64,000 nt of DNA from an uncultured Actinobaculum sp. (GTDB taxonomy: Bacteria > Actinomycetota > Actinomycetes > Actinomycetales > Actinomycetaceae): assembly GCA_938020505.1 (NCBI GenBank), contig CALIHR010000047.1, positions 1-64,000 on the forward strand. The letters are read 5' to 3'. Positions 15,341 to 24,659 of this stretch are shown here, piece by piece. The notes under the pieces were generated by a model, which saw only the letters and a program-made list of their open reading frames with translations, ran no database searches and was not told the origin of the DNA. The translations under genes were made by a program, and so were the position numbers. Within the stretch, counting starts at the first letter, position 1; the number at the start of each line of letters is the position of its first letter.

Positions 15341-16678
15341 ATGAAGCTCCATGGACTCTTCACACGCCAAAAGAGGAAGCTCGCCGCGCTGGCTGCGGCG
15401 GCGACGCTCGTCCTCGCCGCCTGCTCCCCGGCCGAATCCTCCCCGGACTCCGCCGGCGGAACCCGGGTGACCTTCCGCGTGTGGGACCAGGACGCCGCGG
15501 CCGCCTACAGGGAGTCATTCAAGGAGTTCCGCAAGAAGAACCCCGAAATCGACGTCAAGGTCGAGGTGGTTTCCTGGGACCGCTACTGGGACCGCCTGCC
15601 GCTCGACATTTCCTCGGGCGACATGGCCGACGTCTACTGGGTCAATTCCTCGAATTACGCGCAGTACGCGGACAACGGCGACCTCATGGACATCGAGGAC
15701 GCGGTGGGCTCGGACCACGAGGAGTGGCAGAAGCCCGTCGTCGACCTTTACACGCGCAAGGGAAAGCTGTGGGGCGTTCCGCAGCTGTGGGATTCCATCG
15801 CCCTCTATTACAACAGGGACGCGGTCGAGGCCGCGGGCGTCGACGCCTCGGATCTCACGTGGGCGCCGGACGCGGGCGAAGGCGACACCCTCCTGGGGGC
15901 CGCGCGCAAGCTCACCGTCGACAAGAGCGGCAGGCATCCGGGCGAGGCCGGCTTCGACGCAAAGAACGTCGCAACCTACGGGTTCAACGCGCAGGCCGAC
16001 ATGCAGGCCGTCTACCTCCCCTTCCTGGCCGAGGCCGGCGGGACATACCAGGCCTCCGACGGCTCATTCGCCTTCGCCTCGCCTCAGGGCAACAACGCGT
16101 TTTCCTACCTCGTGGCGATGATCAACGCCCACCGCGTGGCGCCGCCCGCCGCAGACACCAACACGAACGGGGATTCCACCCGCGACCTGTTCGTCAAGGG
16201 GAGGCTCGCCCTTTTCCAATCCGGCCCGTACAACCTCAAGGAGGTCGCCGACAACGCCAAGGGCTTCAAGTGGGGCGTCGCCCCCATGGTGGCCGGGCCG
16301 AAGGGCCGCATATCCACCGTTCACGGGGTCGCCGCCGTCGGCAACGCGAAAACGAAGCACAAGGCGGCCACGGCAAAGGCCCTCAAGTGGCTGGGCTCAG
16401 CCGAAGGCCAGCTGCCCCTTGCCGAACGCGGCGTCTCCTTCCCGGGGGCCGTGGCCGCACAGTCGGCCTTCGTCGACTATTGGAGGAAGAGGAACGTGGA
16501 CGTTTCGGCGTTCGTCGAGGCGTCGAGGGGCACGACGACGAAGCCGCCCGTCGGCCCGTCCGTCAACGCGGGAACCAAAGCCTACACTCCCTTGCTGCTC
16601 GACACCTTCCTCGGGTCCTACCCGGTCCCCGAAGGTCTGAAGAAGGCCCAGGAGGCGGGGAACAGGGAAATGAAATAG
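15341..16678 (+). CDS. sugar-binding lipoprotein of an ABC transporter
   Basis: The 445-residue protein begins with a basic N terminus and a signal peptide ending in LVLAACSP, a lipobox. It is a family 1 extracellular solute-binding protein: VTFRVWDQDAAAAYRESFKEF, ISSGDMADVYWVNSSNYAQYA, GVPQLWDSIALYYNRD and GPYNLKEVADNAKGFKWGVAPM are recognisable. It should deliver a mono- or oligosaccharide to the two permeases upstream. It has its own ribosome site and probably its own promoter, consistent with higher expression of the binding subunit. Confidence 0.88.
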   Translation: MKLHGLFTRQKRKLAALAAAATLVLAACSPAESSPDSAGGTRVTFRVWDQDAAAAYRESFKEFRKKNPEIDVKVEVVSWDRYWDRLPLDISSGDMADVYWVNSSNYAQYADNGDLMDIEDAVGSDHEEWQKPVVDLYTRKGKLWGVPQLWDSIALYYNRDAVEAAGVDASDLTWAPDAGEGDTLLGAARKLTVDKSGRHPGEAGFDAKNVATYGFNAQADMQAVYLPFLAEAGGTYQASDGSFAFASPQGNNAFSYLVAMINAHRVAPPAADTNTNGDSTRDLFVKGRLALFQSGPYNLKEVADNAKGFKWGVAPMVAGPKGRISTVHGVAAVGNAKTKHKAATAKALKWLGSAEGQLPLAERGVSFPGAVAAQSAFVDYWRKRNVDVSAFVEASRGTTTKPPVGPSVNAGTKAYTPLLLDTFLGSYPVPEGLKKAQEAGNREMK

Positions 16679-16696
16679 CGGCGCCCGCATGCTCGG

Positions 16697-17290
16697 CTAT
16701 TCCCGCATGAGCTCGGCGATGAGCCCGTCGGCGCCCGCCTCGGCCTGCGCCAGCGTGCGATCGTACTCCTCGGGCCCGCCGCCCCATGGATCGGCCACGT
16801 CCCACCGGCCGCTGGAGTAGTAGAACTCGGAGCGGCCCCGGGTCTTTTTCTCGTCCGCGAGCGCGCCGCCCTCGCCGAAGCAGCCGTCGGGCGCGACCCC
16901 CGGGCCGGCGCCGTCGAACTCCAGCCACAGGTGAATTCGGGCGGCGTCGACCCCGGCGTCGGCGCACATCCTCCGCAAGGCCCGCGCGTGCCCCGTCGTC
17001 ATCGCAAGGATGAGCCCCGATTCGGCCAGTTCGCGCTTCGTCGCCCGGTGGGCGCTGCGGGCGGGGACAGTGTATCCGGCTTCGCGGAGAACCCTGGCAG
17101 CGGGAGGATAGATCGGGTTGCCGCGCTCCTCGTCCGAGACCCCGCAGCTGGCGACGCCGTAGGCGAGCCCCGCCCCTGCCAGCCTGTCGCGCAGCACGAC
17201 TTCGCCGATCGGCGAGCGGCAGATGTTTCCCGTGCACACGACGAGGATCTGCGGGTTGGCGGCAAGCTGGCGCTGAATCTTCGTAGGCAT
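16697..17290 (-). CDS. low-molecular-weight protein tyrosine phosphatase
   Basis: The 197-residue protein has the active-site P loop CTGNICRSP (CX5R-S) near residues 19-27 and the general-acid region DVADPWGG near residue 165. These define LMW tyrosine phosphatases; the length is slightly above the usual 150-170 and includes an insertion before the acid loop. It lies 22 bp after the 547-residue unknown gene and is probably co-transcribed with it. It converges with the sugar-binding protein gene, the stops being 18 bp apart. Substrates are unknown; in actinobacteria such enzymes may act on capsule or host proteins. Confidence 0.9.
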   Translation of the reverse strand: MPTKIQRQLAANPQILVVCTGNICRSPIGEVVLRDRLAGAGLAYGVASCGVSDEERGNPIYPPAARVLREAGYTVPARSAHRATKRELAESGLILAMTTGHARALRRMCADAGVDAARIHLWLEFDGAGPGVAPDGCFGEGGALADEKKTRGRSEFYYSSGRWDVADPWGGGPEEYDRTLAQAEAGADGLIAELMRE

Positions 17291-17312
17291 GGGCCAATGA
17301 TATCCGCAGGCC

Positions 17313-18956
17313 TCACATTTCGAGGTTCTTCGCGCGCCAGTCCAGGACGCGCGAGGGAAGGCCGCTCAAGAACGCATGGAGCCGCATGATATGCGCGGCG
17401 AGCACCGCCTTGACGACGTCTTCATCCTCCATGCGGTAGTCGACGGGAAGCCCGAGCGCCTCGAAATCGAACTCGACGTCGCACAGCGTCTCGCCGTTGA
17501 CGTCCACCCGTATGTCCCTCTCGGCCGTGACCGTGCAGGAAAACTCGACTTGGTCCCAGGGAATCGGCATCGTCGAGCCCCTGTCGACGTCAGGGGCGAT
17601 GCGGTAAACGCCGAGTGACGTCATCGAGTGGCCTGTGAGCCCCTCAAAGGCGTTGAGGAAGGGAACTCCTTCGATCGGGTTTTCGGCCGTGCCGAAGTTT
17701 CTCTGGCGAAACCAGAAGAACTTGTTGTTCGCGGCCATGTGCTCCGGATCGGGGGCGGGAAAACTAAGTTTCATGCTATTGGTGACGTCAAGGAGGAAGA
17801 ATGCCACGCCGAGCTCCTCCGCCGGCTTGATCCACACCTCCTCGGCGAGGGCGCCGGCCCGCTCGCACTTCTCCCGATCCTCGCTCAGGGCGACGTCGAG
17901 CTCCTTTTGGAAGTCCTCGTCGAGGGTGGGCTCAATGTCGGGGAACGGGACGGTTGTCTGCGGCATCATGGCCATGGCGTAGTTCATTTGCTCCCTCACC
18001 TTCTCCTCCGGGAGCAGGGGCCTGACGGCGTCGCCCAGCCTCTCGAGGTCAGGAGCCGGCCAGAAGTCCGCGACCTCGAAAATCGTGCTCGGGGCGACGG
18101 CCAGTCCGTGAACGGCGTCCATACTGTCGAATTCCACCGGATTTTGCCAGAAGTCCTTCAAGTCGGGATCGATGCTTCCGAAGGCGAAGGAAGCCAGGTA
18201 CTGCTCCCAGCCGCTGTACGATTCCACGATTCTCTTGCCGTAATAGTCGATCATCCGGGTCGCCAGCTCGGCGTCGAAAAGCCCGGCGCTGTAGAAGAGC
18301 GAGATGTACTGCAGCGTGGCCGCGTCCCCGACGGCCTGCGGGCCTCTTTCACCGGCGGCGGCGATGATCCATTCCGGTATGCCGCGCGTGTAGCGCTGCG
18401 CCTTGATGGGCCAGAACCCGACCATCCCCAGGAGGCTGAGACCGCTCAAATCGTCCAGAGCGGACTCGTCCATCGCCTCGAGACCCTCAATGCCGAGCAT
18501 GGCCCCCAGCTCATCGGGCTCGAGGCGGCCCGCCCGGTCCAGGTCGATCTCGCCCCTCGCGGCCGCGGGCGTGTCGGCTCGGCCGTTTTCCCCCTCTCCC
18601 GCGGGAGTTTCGCGTTCGCCGCCCGACGGCGCGGACCCCGAGTCGAAAGGCTTGGTTTTGAACGAGGCGAGATCGGGCAGGTCGCGAAGCTCGTCGGGGA
18701 ACATCCTCCTGACCATTTTGAGCACTTGCATGGCCGAAACGGCGTCCGTGGCCCTCGACTTGAGGTTGTTCGCGACGACCTCCTGGGCGAGCGCCGCCAC
18801 GTTCGGGTCCGGGTGCCGAAACAGGGAGAGCATATCGGGTATGCAGACCGAGAGATAGTCCTCCGCAATCAGCCGATGGGGAAGCGGGGTCAGATGTTTG
18901 AGCTGGAAACGGTGGGGGGCGTTCAGCAACATGTATTTGGATTGGGGTGGTTCCAT
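17313..18956 (-). CDS. 547-residue protein of unknown function
   Basis: I do not recognise this soluble, acidic protein with confidence. It has a helical N-terminal region with a repeat-like segment (LSLFRHPDPNVAALAQEVVANNL), a disordered Ser/Gly/Glu linker around residues 105-145, and a central region with YYGKRIVESYSGWEQYLASFAFG that is slightly reminiscent of DUF1266 proteins. No signal peptide or membrane helix is seen. The start ATG has only a weak GAGAGA ribosome site. It precedes the tyrosine phosphatase gene on the same strand. Confidence 0.7.
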   Translation of the reverse strand: MEPPQSKYMLLNAPHRFQLKHLTPLPHRLIAEDYLSVCIPDMLSLFRHPDPNVAALAQEVVANNLKSRATDAVSAMQVLKMVRRMFPDELRDLPDLASFKTKPFDSGSAPSGGERETPAGEGENGRADTPAAARGEIDLDRAGRLEPDELGAMLGIEGLEAMDESALDDLSGLSLLGMVGFWPIKAQRYTRGIPEWIIAAAGERGPQAVGDAATLQYISLFYSAGLFDAELATRMIDYYGKRIVESYSGWEQYLASFAFGSIDPDLKDFWQNPVEFDSMDAVHGLAVAPSTIFEVADFWPAPDLERLGDAVRPLLPEEKVREQMNYAMAMMPQTTVPFPDIEPTLDEDFQKELDVALSEDREKCERAGALAEEVWIKPAEELGVAFFLLDVTNSMKLSFPAPDPEHMAANNKFFWFRQRNFGTAENPIEGVPFLNAFEGLTGHSMTSLGVYRIAPDVDRGSTMPIPWDQVEFSCTVTAERDIRVDVNGETLCDVEFDFEALGLPVDYRMEDEDVVKAVLAAHIMRLHAFLSGLPSRVLDWRAKNLEM

Positions 18957-19388
18957 CGTGCCGTCTCTCTGGTTTGCTTTGTATGCGCTTGCGTCCCCGT
19001 TATCCTACCTAACGGGAAGTTCGTTTGGACAGGTTTTTTGTGCCCGTTCGCCGCCTGGCGAAAGCCGGCCCGCCGAAAGGCCGCATGCGATATGCCGCAC
19101 AGCCGCCGCCGAAACACGCGGCGACGGCGGGTTCTCTTTGCCTCGACCGCAGCTTCTTGACGGAAGCCCGTCTCGAGATCGCCTGTCCCCGACGGCGGCG
19201 CCCCTCAACGGCGGCGGGCTCCCCGCGAGCGCGTCATGCGCCGCGGGGAGCCCGCCTGCTCGGCCAAATTGCATCGGCCTTTCATCGCCCAGAGCGTCTC
19301 GACGCCTCCGACCCAGAGTGATCCGGAGGCCGTCCGAGGCCCGCCCGAGCGTTTGCGGTTTCGGCGTCAGCCTTAGGTTTTCAGCCCA
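18957..19388. other. gene-free spacer
   Basis: The 432 bp separate two minus-strand genes. The part next to 18957 should hold the promoter of the 547-residue protein gene. The only clear structure is the long hairpin at 19213-19256. I see no supported reading frame. Confidence 0.5.
19213..19256 (-). terminator. 15-bp perfect stem-loop downstream of the LPDTG gene
   Basis: GGCGGGCTCCCCGCG at 19213-19227 pairs with CGCGGGGAGCCCGCC at 19242-19256 around a 14-nt loop. It lies 133 bp beyond the stop of the surface-protein gene. No T tract follows, as is common in high-GC actinobacteria. Confidence 0.65.
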
Positions 19389-21017
19389 TCAGCCCTTGTT
19401 CTTCTTGCGGAGGAAGACGAGGGCTCCGCCCGCAGCCACAGCGAGCAAGCCGATGACTCCAAGCCAGAGCACCGCCGCGCCCGTGTCGGGAAGCGAGGGC
19501 TTCGAAGGCGTCGCCGTCGGAGTGGAAGGCGTCGCCGGGGTCGAGGGAGCCGGGGGCACGGGGGCGCCCGGCGTCGTCGGCGGCGCAATCGGCGTCGGCG
19601 GGGTGGTCCGCGTCGGAGGCGTGGCGACCCGGCTGGCCTTGTTCGTCACGACGACGGACGTGAGCGTCCTGTCGCCGACGGTGACGACGGCGCTCTTGCC
19701 GTTGTCGGCCACCTTGACGTTCGAATCCTTCGAGGAGAAGACGGGGTCGCCCCAGGCCACTCCGTCGTCGGTCGGCTTGATCTCGGAAAGGGTGACCTTC
19801 GTGCCCTTGGGGAGGGAGCCGATCGTCTTAGCGGGGCCCCCGGCCTTGAGGCTGAGGGTGTCGGACTTCTCCTTGCCGTCGACGGTGTAGCTGGCCTTGA
19901 CCGTGTACTCCTTCGCGGCGTCGACCTGCGAGGCCGCGTCGCCGGTGAGCGGCGCCTTGGTCACGCTGATGGAGCCGAAGCCGGCCCCGTCGAGCTTTCC
20001 GGCGCCGAGGGTCACGATGGCGGCGTCGCTCTTGACGTCCGAGCCGTTGACGTTCGCGTGGTTCTGTATCGCGTCGCCGGCCTTGACCTGCGAGGGGTCC
20101 TTGAGGACTGTGTAGTAGCCGAGTTCGTAGACGTATCCGTCCTGGCGGGGCCAGCTCGCCTGGAAGCCCTTCTCGTTGGGCTGGAACTGGAAGGCTCCGC
20201 CGCCGACGCTCTGGCCGACCTTGATCGTCTCGTCGGCGTCGGCCCCGGATTCGAACTTCTTCGAATCCTTCCACACGCGCAGAACGGGCTGCCGCCCGGA
20301 CTCGTCCGAGAGCTTGTACCCGCCGTGGTCGGCGCTGAAGGTGTCGTTGACCGTGATCTGCCCGCTGTTGGCGTAGGCGCCGGCGTTGACCCAAATCCTC
20401 CAGTAGAAGAGGTTGGGGCTGACCTCGCCCTCGACCCAGCCCTGCTTGTAGGCCTTCTCGGGAAGTCCGCGCAGATCGCCGGGCTTGATCATTCCGCCGG
20501 GAAGCCCGACGACGATCGGGTTTCCGGGGACCTTGAACGTGAAGTTCTCGACCCCCTCGGACTTGGAGATCTGGGTCCGAACCCAGCCGCCGCCCGTCAT
20601 GTCGGGGTGGGAATTGACGTAGTCCGTGAACGTGCAGGTCAGCGTCTGGCCCGCGCCGCCGGGGACCGTGCACTTGGCGACCTCGGTCTTTCCGTCGTTC
20701 GCGTACATCGGGAACGACGTGATCTGGGTGCGCATCGAGTCAGGCAGGCCGATGGTGAAGGTGTCGCCGGCCTTTGCGCCGGATCCGGTCGTGTCCACGG
20801 TGAACTTCACCTTGGTGATGTCCCACACGTGGTGCGGCGTCGATTGGCCGTCGCGCGACGTGTTTTCGACCGTGATGCCGGTAACAACCTTGACTTCATT
20901 CGCATTCGCCGCGGTGGGCATGGAAAGGAGCGCACCGAGGCTTAGCGCGAGCGTGCAAATGAGCGTGAGGATCCCCGGCGCTTTCCGGCGGACCCCGATT
21001 GGTGAGGAAGTTGTCAT
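19389..21017 (-). CDS. LPXTG-anchored surface adhesin-like protein
   Basis: The 542-residue protein starts at the ATG at 21017 behind AAGGA. A signal peptide (LTLICTLALSLGALLSMPTAANA) leads to an Ig-like adhesin region of about 280 residues resembling the N-terminal domains of MSCRAMM-type surface proteins (HHVWDITKVKFTVDTTGSGAKAG shortened to its key VWDITKVKFTVD). One DUF5979-type beta domain follows (GSISVTKAPLTG ... VVVTNKAS), then a Thr/Pro/Ala-rich wall-spanning segment and LPDTG with a hydrophobic helix and basic tail. Sortase would couple it to peptidoglycan. The ligand is unknown. Confidence 0.88.
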   Translation of the reverse strand: MTTSSPIGVRRKAPGILTLICTLALSLGALLSMPTAANANEVKVVTGITVENTSRDGQSTPHHVWDITKVKFTVDTTGSGAKAGDTFTIGLPDSMRTQITSFPMYANDGKTEVAKCTVPGGAGQTLTCTFTDYVNSHPDMTGGGWVRTQISKSEGVENFTFKVPGNPIVVGLPGGMIKPGDLRGLPEKAYKQGWVEGEVSPNLFYWRIWVNAGAYANSGQITVNDTFSADHGGYKLSDESGRQPVLRVWKDSKKFESGADADETIKVGQSVGGGAFQFQPNEKGFQASWPRQDGYVYELGYYTVLKDPSQVKAGDAIQNHANVNGSDVKSDAAIVTLGAGKLDGAGFGSISVTKAPLTGDAASQVDAAKEYTVKASYTVDGKEKSDTLSLKAGGPAKTIGSLPKGTKVTLSEIKPTDDGVAWGDPVFSSKDSNVKVADNGKSAVVTVGDRTLTSVVVTNKASRVATPPTRTTPPTPIAPPTTPGAPVPPAPSTPATPSTPTATPSKPSLPDTGAAVLWLGVIGLLAVAAGGALVFLRKKNKG

Positions 21018-21532
21018 GAAGTTGTCCTTGCGTGTTGAGCCATGGGCGTTGTTCAAATGTGGGCACGTGTGGGGAATGGTTCCCATGGCATAGATCAATC
21101 GTAGATTAAACAGCCTTTTCCGGCCCCTCCGGGCCTATGGGGAACTCTACCCGTATGTAAAGTCGGCCACAAGGCGTCTGCAAGAGTTCCGAACAGTTCG
21201 CGCGGGGACCCTTCCGAGGCTCCGCGGGACGACGTCGAATCGCGCCGCCCCGCGGCCCGCATCCCCACACGGGCCGCGGATGGCCGCTCCAAGTGCGTGA
21301 ACCGGAGCGACTACGTCAAGAGTAAGGAAAACAGAGGCTTAGCCCGTCATCCCGCAAACCGAGCCGACCAGCCACTTCGGGTGGACGCCTCGAAAAAGCC
21401 CGGAAGAAAAACAGGGGCTTTGCTTGATTTAATCGTCAACCTTACGCGGCGGCGCCGGAGTGTTCGGAGAAAGAATCGAGCCCCGCGGAGGCAGTGACAA
21501 TCGCCACTCGCGCGGCTGTGGGCCTCGCTCCC
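21018..21532. other. gene-free spacer between surface protein and nrdF
   Basis: The 515 bp contain the promoter side of the LPDTG gene and the 3' side of nrdF. A hairpin is listed separately. Two related segments (AAAACAGAGGCTTAGCC near 21328 and AAAACAGGGGCTTTGC near 21408) form a weak direct repeat. I see no supported reading frame. Confidence 0.5.
21250..21279 (-). terminator. 10-bp GC stem-loop, possible nrdF terminator
   Basis: CCGCGGCCCG at 21250-21259 pairs with CGGGCCGCGG at 21270-21279 across 10 nt. It lies about 250 bp past the nrdF stop and lacks a T tract. The assignment to nrdF is tentative. Confidence 0.35.
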
Positions 21533-22510
21533 TCAGAAGTCCCAGTCGTCGTCGGTCGTGGCCTCGGCCGTGCCGATCACGTACGAGGAGCCCGATCCGG
21601 AGAAGAAATCGTGGTTTTCATCCGCGTTGGGCGAGAGCGCCGCGAGGATGGACGGGTTGACGGCGGTCTGGTCCGGTCCGAACAGCGCCTCGTATCCAAG
21701 GTTGTTCAGGGCCTTGTTCGCGTTGTGGCGCAGGAACATCTTGACGTCCTCGCTCAGCCCCATCTCGTCGTAGAGGGACTCGGTGTAAAGCTCCTCGTTG
21801 TCGTAGAGGTCCATCACCAGGCTGTAGGCATACTCCTGCAGCTCGTCGCGCCGCTCCTGCGAGGCCTTGGCCAGCGCCCTCTGGTATTTGTAGCCGATGT
21901 AGTAGCCGTGGACGGCTTCGTCGCGAATGATGAGGCGGATGAGGTCGGCCGTGTTCGTCAGCTTGGCGTGGGCGGACCAGTGCATCGGAGCGTAGAAGCC
22001 CGAGTAGAAGAGAAAAGATTCGAGCATCGTCGAGGCCACCTTGCGCTTTTCGGCGTCGTCGCCACGGTAGTAGTCGAGGATAATCTTGGCTTTCTTTTGA
22101 AGGTGCTCGTTCTCCTCCGACCACCTGAACGTCTCGTCGATCTCTTCCGTGGATATAAGGGTGGAAAATATCGAAGAATATGATTTGGCGTGAACCGATT
22201 CCATGAAGGCGATGTTGGTGAGAACGGCTTCCTCGTGAGGAGTGACGGCGTCGGGAATGAGCGAAACGGCCCCCACGGTTCCCTGCACGGTGTCGAGCAG
22301 CGTCAGCCCGGTGAACACGCGGGTGGTCATCTGCTGCTCGTGAGGCTTGAGGGTGTTCCACGAGGGAATGTCGTTCGAGAGCGGAATCTTTTCGGGGAGC
22401 CAAAAGTTGCCGGTGAGGCGATCCCAGACCTCCAGGTCCTTTTCGTCCTCGATTCTGTTCCAGTTGATCGCCTTGACGGAATCGACCAGCTTGATCTTCG
22501 GCGGCGTCAT
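21533..22510 (-). CDS. nrdF: class Ib ribonucleotide reductase beta subunit
   Basis: The 325-residue NrdF carries the di-metal tyrosyl-radical cofactor used by NrdE. Ligand motifs are visible: FTGLTLLDTVQGTVG, HEEAVLTNIAFMESVHAKSYSSIF (key residues E, E..H and radical Tyr), ESFLFYSGFY and RLIIRDEAVHGYYIG. The acidic C-terminal tail ending DDDWDF is the peptide that docks on NrdE. The ATG follows GAGGAG. nrdF stands alone, about 15 kb from nrdH-nrdI-nrdE, whereas in many actinobacteria it lies close to them. I find no NrdR-like box before it. Confidence 0.96.
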   Translation of the reverse strand: MTPPKIKLVDSVKAINWNRIEDEKDLEVWDRLTGNFWLPEKIPLSNDIPSWNTLKPHEQQMTTRVFTGLTLLDTVQGTVGAVSLIPDAVTPHEEAVLTNIAFMESVHAKSYSSIFSTLISTEEIDETFRWSEENEHLQKKAKIILDYYRGDDAEKRKVASTMLESFLFYSGFYAPMHWSAHAKLTNTADLIRLIIRDEAVHGYYIGYKYQRALAKASQERRDELQEYAYSLVMDLYDNEELYTESLYDEMGLSEDVKMFLRHNANKALNNLGYEALFGPDQTAVNPSILAALSPNADENHDFFSGSGSSYVIGTAEATTDDDWDF

Positions 22511-22666
22511 GATTCTCCTCGTTCAGGGTTGCCCGCTTGTACCCCGACATTCTTCCACGTCGCGGCGCCCAATGGAACGGACGCGCCAGCCCGGGCGGAC
22601 TTCGCCCCGCCGGTTTCCGCACGCAAGCCTTAGCCCTCACCCGTTTGGCTCCCTTAGACTTGTGCC

Positions 22667-24136
22667 ATGAGCATCACCGAGCCCGCTTCGTTTTCCCCAA
22701 ACGGCGACGCCGGAGACTCCGACGCCGCCGCTCAGACGCAGGCCTCCCTGCCGGAGGGGCCGGCGGCTCTCGACCCGCAAGATTCGGCGGCGGACGGCCC
22801 GGGCGGCCGTTCCGCATCCGCAGGCGGGGAAACCACCCGACGGCTCGGGCGAATCGGCGGTTTGGACATCGCGCGAGGCCTGGCTGTCTTGGGAATGGTC
22901 TATGTGAACTTCGCGCCGATCGGCGACGGCGACGACAAGTGGTCGTCGGCCCACTCGATCCTGTCCGACATTCCCAACGGGCGCTCCGCCATCCTCTTCG
23001 CCTTGGTCGCCGGAATATCGCTGTCCCTCCTCACGGGCAGGGACGCGCCCTACACCGGCGAGCGGATGGCGACCGCGCGCAAGCGCATCGTCGGGCGGGC
23101 CTTCCTCCTCGTCTTCCTCTCGATGTTGACGTCTCTGCTCAATCTGCCCGTCATCGTCATCCTCGGCTATTACGCCGTCTGGTTCGTCTTGGCCCTGCCC
23201 TTCACATCGTGGAGCGTGCGCAAGCTGTGGACGGCTGCGGCGGCGACGGCCGTCGTCGGCCCGATCCTCTCTGTGGCGATCGTGTGGTTGACGACCTCGC
23301 TCGGGCTTGTCGCGCAGGAGAACGACCCGTTCCTGTGGACGATGCTCATCGCCGGGAACTACCCGGGGCTGGTCTACATGGCTTTCGTCTTTGCGGGAAT
23401 GGCGATCGGCAAGTCATGCGTCGCCGAGACGAGATACCAAGCGAAGCTCCTCGCCTTGGGCGCATTCTTGATGGTCCTGGGATACGGGGGAAGCTACGCT
23501 CTCACGCACACTTTGTTCGACTCCAACGAGGCTCTGGAGGTGCGCGGGGCCGTTGTGACGGAGGAAGGCGGAGGAGGCCACACCGCCGTCCGTAACCCAT
23601 CGGACGACGAGACGGATCCGCCTCCCGCCGACCCTGACAACGATCAGCGCGAGCACGCCTTCGACTGGGCGCCGGTCGCCTTTGACCCGGCCTCGCAGCT
23701 GATTACGGCCAACCCTCACGCCAACACGGTGTTCGAAGTCGTCGGATCGGGGGGCTTTGCGATCGCGCTGACCGGGCTGTGCCTGCTCATCGGCAGGGCT
23801 TCCCGCAACGTGCTTTGGCCGCTGGCCGCAGTCGGCTCCATGTCGCTGACGGTCTACGCAACCCATCTTGTGGTTCTCGGAACGATGCCGAGCCTTGCGA
23901 ACAACAGCTGGGAGGCCATGCTGTGGATGTCCGTCGGCGCCATGGTCGTATGCGGCCTGTGGCGTTTCTTCTACAGGCGCGGGCCGTTGGAGTGGGCAAT
24001 GTGGCGGTTCTCTTACTACGTCGCGAGTCTGCTCTCCGCGAAGCGAATCGCGCCGCCGGGCGGGTTTGAGGCACGGGTTCGCCAGAATCCGGTCGCCCTC
24101 GAGCAGGGCGGGGCCCTGAATCCTTCTGCTCTCTGA
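22667..24136 (+). CDS. multi-pass membrane protein, DUF418/DUF1624-like
   Basis: The 489-residue protein has a 65-residue disordered N terminus, then RIGGLDIARGLAVLGMVYVNF, the opening motif of the DUF1624/DUF418 membrane proteins related to acyltransferases. About ten hydrophobic helices follow, with an acidic extracytoplasmic loop around residues 290-345, and the late motif SMSLTVYATHLVV that is typical of this superfamily. Members may transfer acyl groups to cell-surface sugars, but no substrate is shown. TAGACT (22655-22660) lies 6 bp before the ATG and no Shine-Dalgarno is seen, so a leaderless message is likely. Confidence 0.75.
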   Translation: MSITEPASFSPNGDAGDSDAAAQTQASLPEGPAALDPQDSAADGPGGRSASAGGETTRRLGRIGGLDIARGLAVLGMVYVNFAPIGDGDDKWSSAHSILSDIPNGRSAILFALVAGISLSLLTGRDAPYTGERMATARKRIVGRAFLLVFLSMLTSLLNLPVIVILGYYAVWFVLALPFTSWSVRKLWTAAAATAVVGPILSVAIVWLTTSLGLVAQENDPFLWTMLIAGNYPGLVYMAFVFAGMAIGKSCVAETRYQAKLLALGAFLMVLGYGGSYALTHTLFDSNEALEVRGAVVTEEGGGGHTAVRNPSDDETDPPPADPDNDQREHAFDWAPVAFDPASQLITANPHANTVFEVVGSGGFAIALTGLCLLIGRASRNVLWPLAAVGSMSLTVYATHLVVLGTMPSLANNSWEAMLWMSVGAMVVCGLWRFFYRRGPLEWAMWRFSYYVASLLSAKRIAPPGGFEARVRQNPVALEQGGALNPSAL

Positions 24137-24163
24137 CTGGCGCAGCGTTCTCAGCCGACGACG

Positions 24164-24580
24164 TCAGTCGAGGCGGCCGAAGTTGGAGTCCCGGCCGAGC
24201 AGCCTGTCGAGCTCGCGCCGTTCCTTCTTCGTCGGTCTGCCCGTTCCGGGCTCGCGCCGCATCAGGGGAATGTGCACGCGCGGGCGCTCGGGCGTGAGAT
24301 TCTCGTAGCACGCCTGAGCCAGGGGCGCGCTCGTTCGCTTCGAAATGACGCCCGTGACTTTGAGAATCCGATCGAATCCCTCGAACCGATAGCGCACTTC
24401 GTCGCCGACTCGGACGGGAGTCGAAGGCTTGGCCGTCTCGCCGTTCACCCTGACGTGCCCGGCTTTGCACTCCGACGTCGCCAGCGAGCGGGTCTTGCAT
24501 TGGCGCACGCTCCACAGCCAAACGTCCACGCGGACTTTCGTCCGCTCGCCGCCGCTTGCGCCGAGGCTCTTCCCGCTCAT
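24164..24580 (-). CDS. S4-domain RNA-binding protein, Hsp15-like
   Basis: The 138-residue basic protein begins, after a short tail, with VRVDVWLWSVRQCKTRSLATSECKAGHV (key residues D-WL-----K-R), the S4 RNA-binding fold, followed by VRVGDEVRYRFEG. The C-terminal helix GRPTKKERRELDRLLG matches Hsp15 (HslR), which recycles 50S subunits carrying stalled peptidyl-tRNA. The ATG follows GAGGGG. It converges with the DUF418-like gene. Confidence 0.88.
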   Translation of the reverse strand: MSGKSLGASGGERTKVRVDVWLWSVRQCKTRSLATSECKAGHVRVNGETAKPSTPVRVGDEVRYRFEGFDRILKVTGVISKRTSAPLAQACYENLTPERPRVHIPLMRREPGTGRPTKKERRELDRLLGRDSNFGRLD

Positions 24581-24659
24581 GCCGGCCCCTCGCCGGCTGA
24601 GCGGTCTCGGCGCAGCCGCGGCCGTGTTTCAATCCCTCGCCCGCCGGGTCGCCGCATCG

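Noticed and set aside
22511..22666. NrdR boxes before nrdF
   Set aside because: I searched the spacer by eye on both strands and found no ACACwA-N4-TwGTGT-like site.
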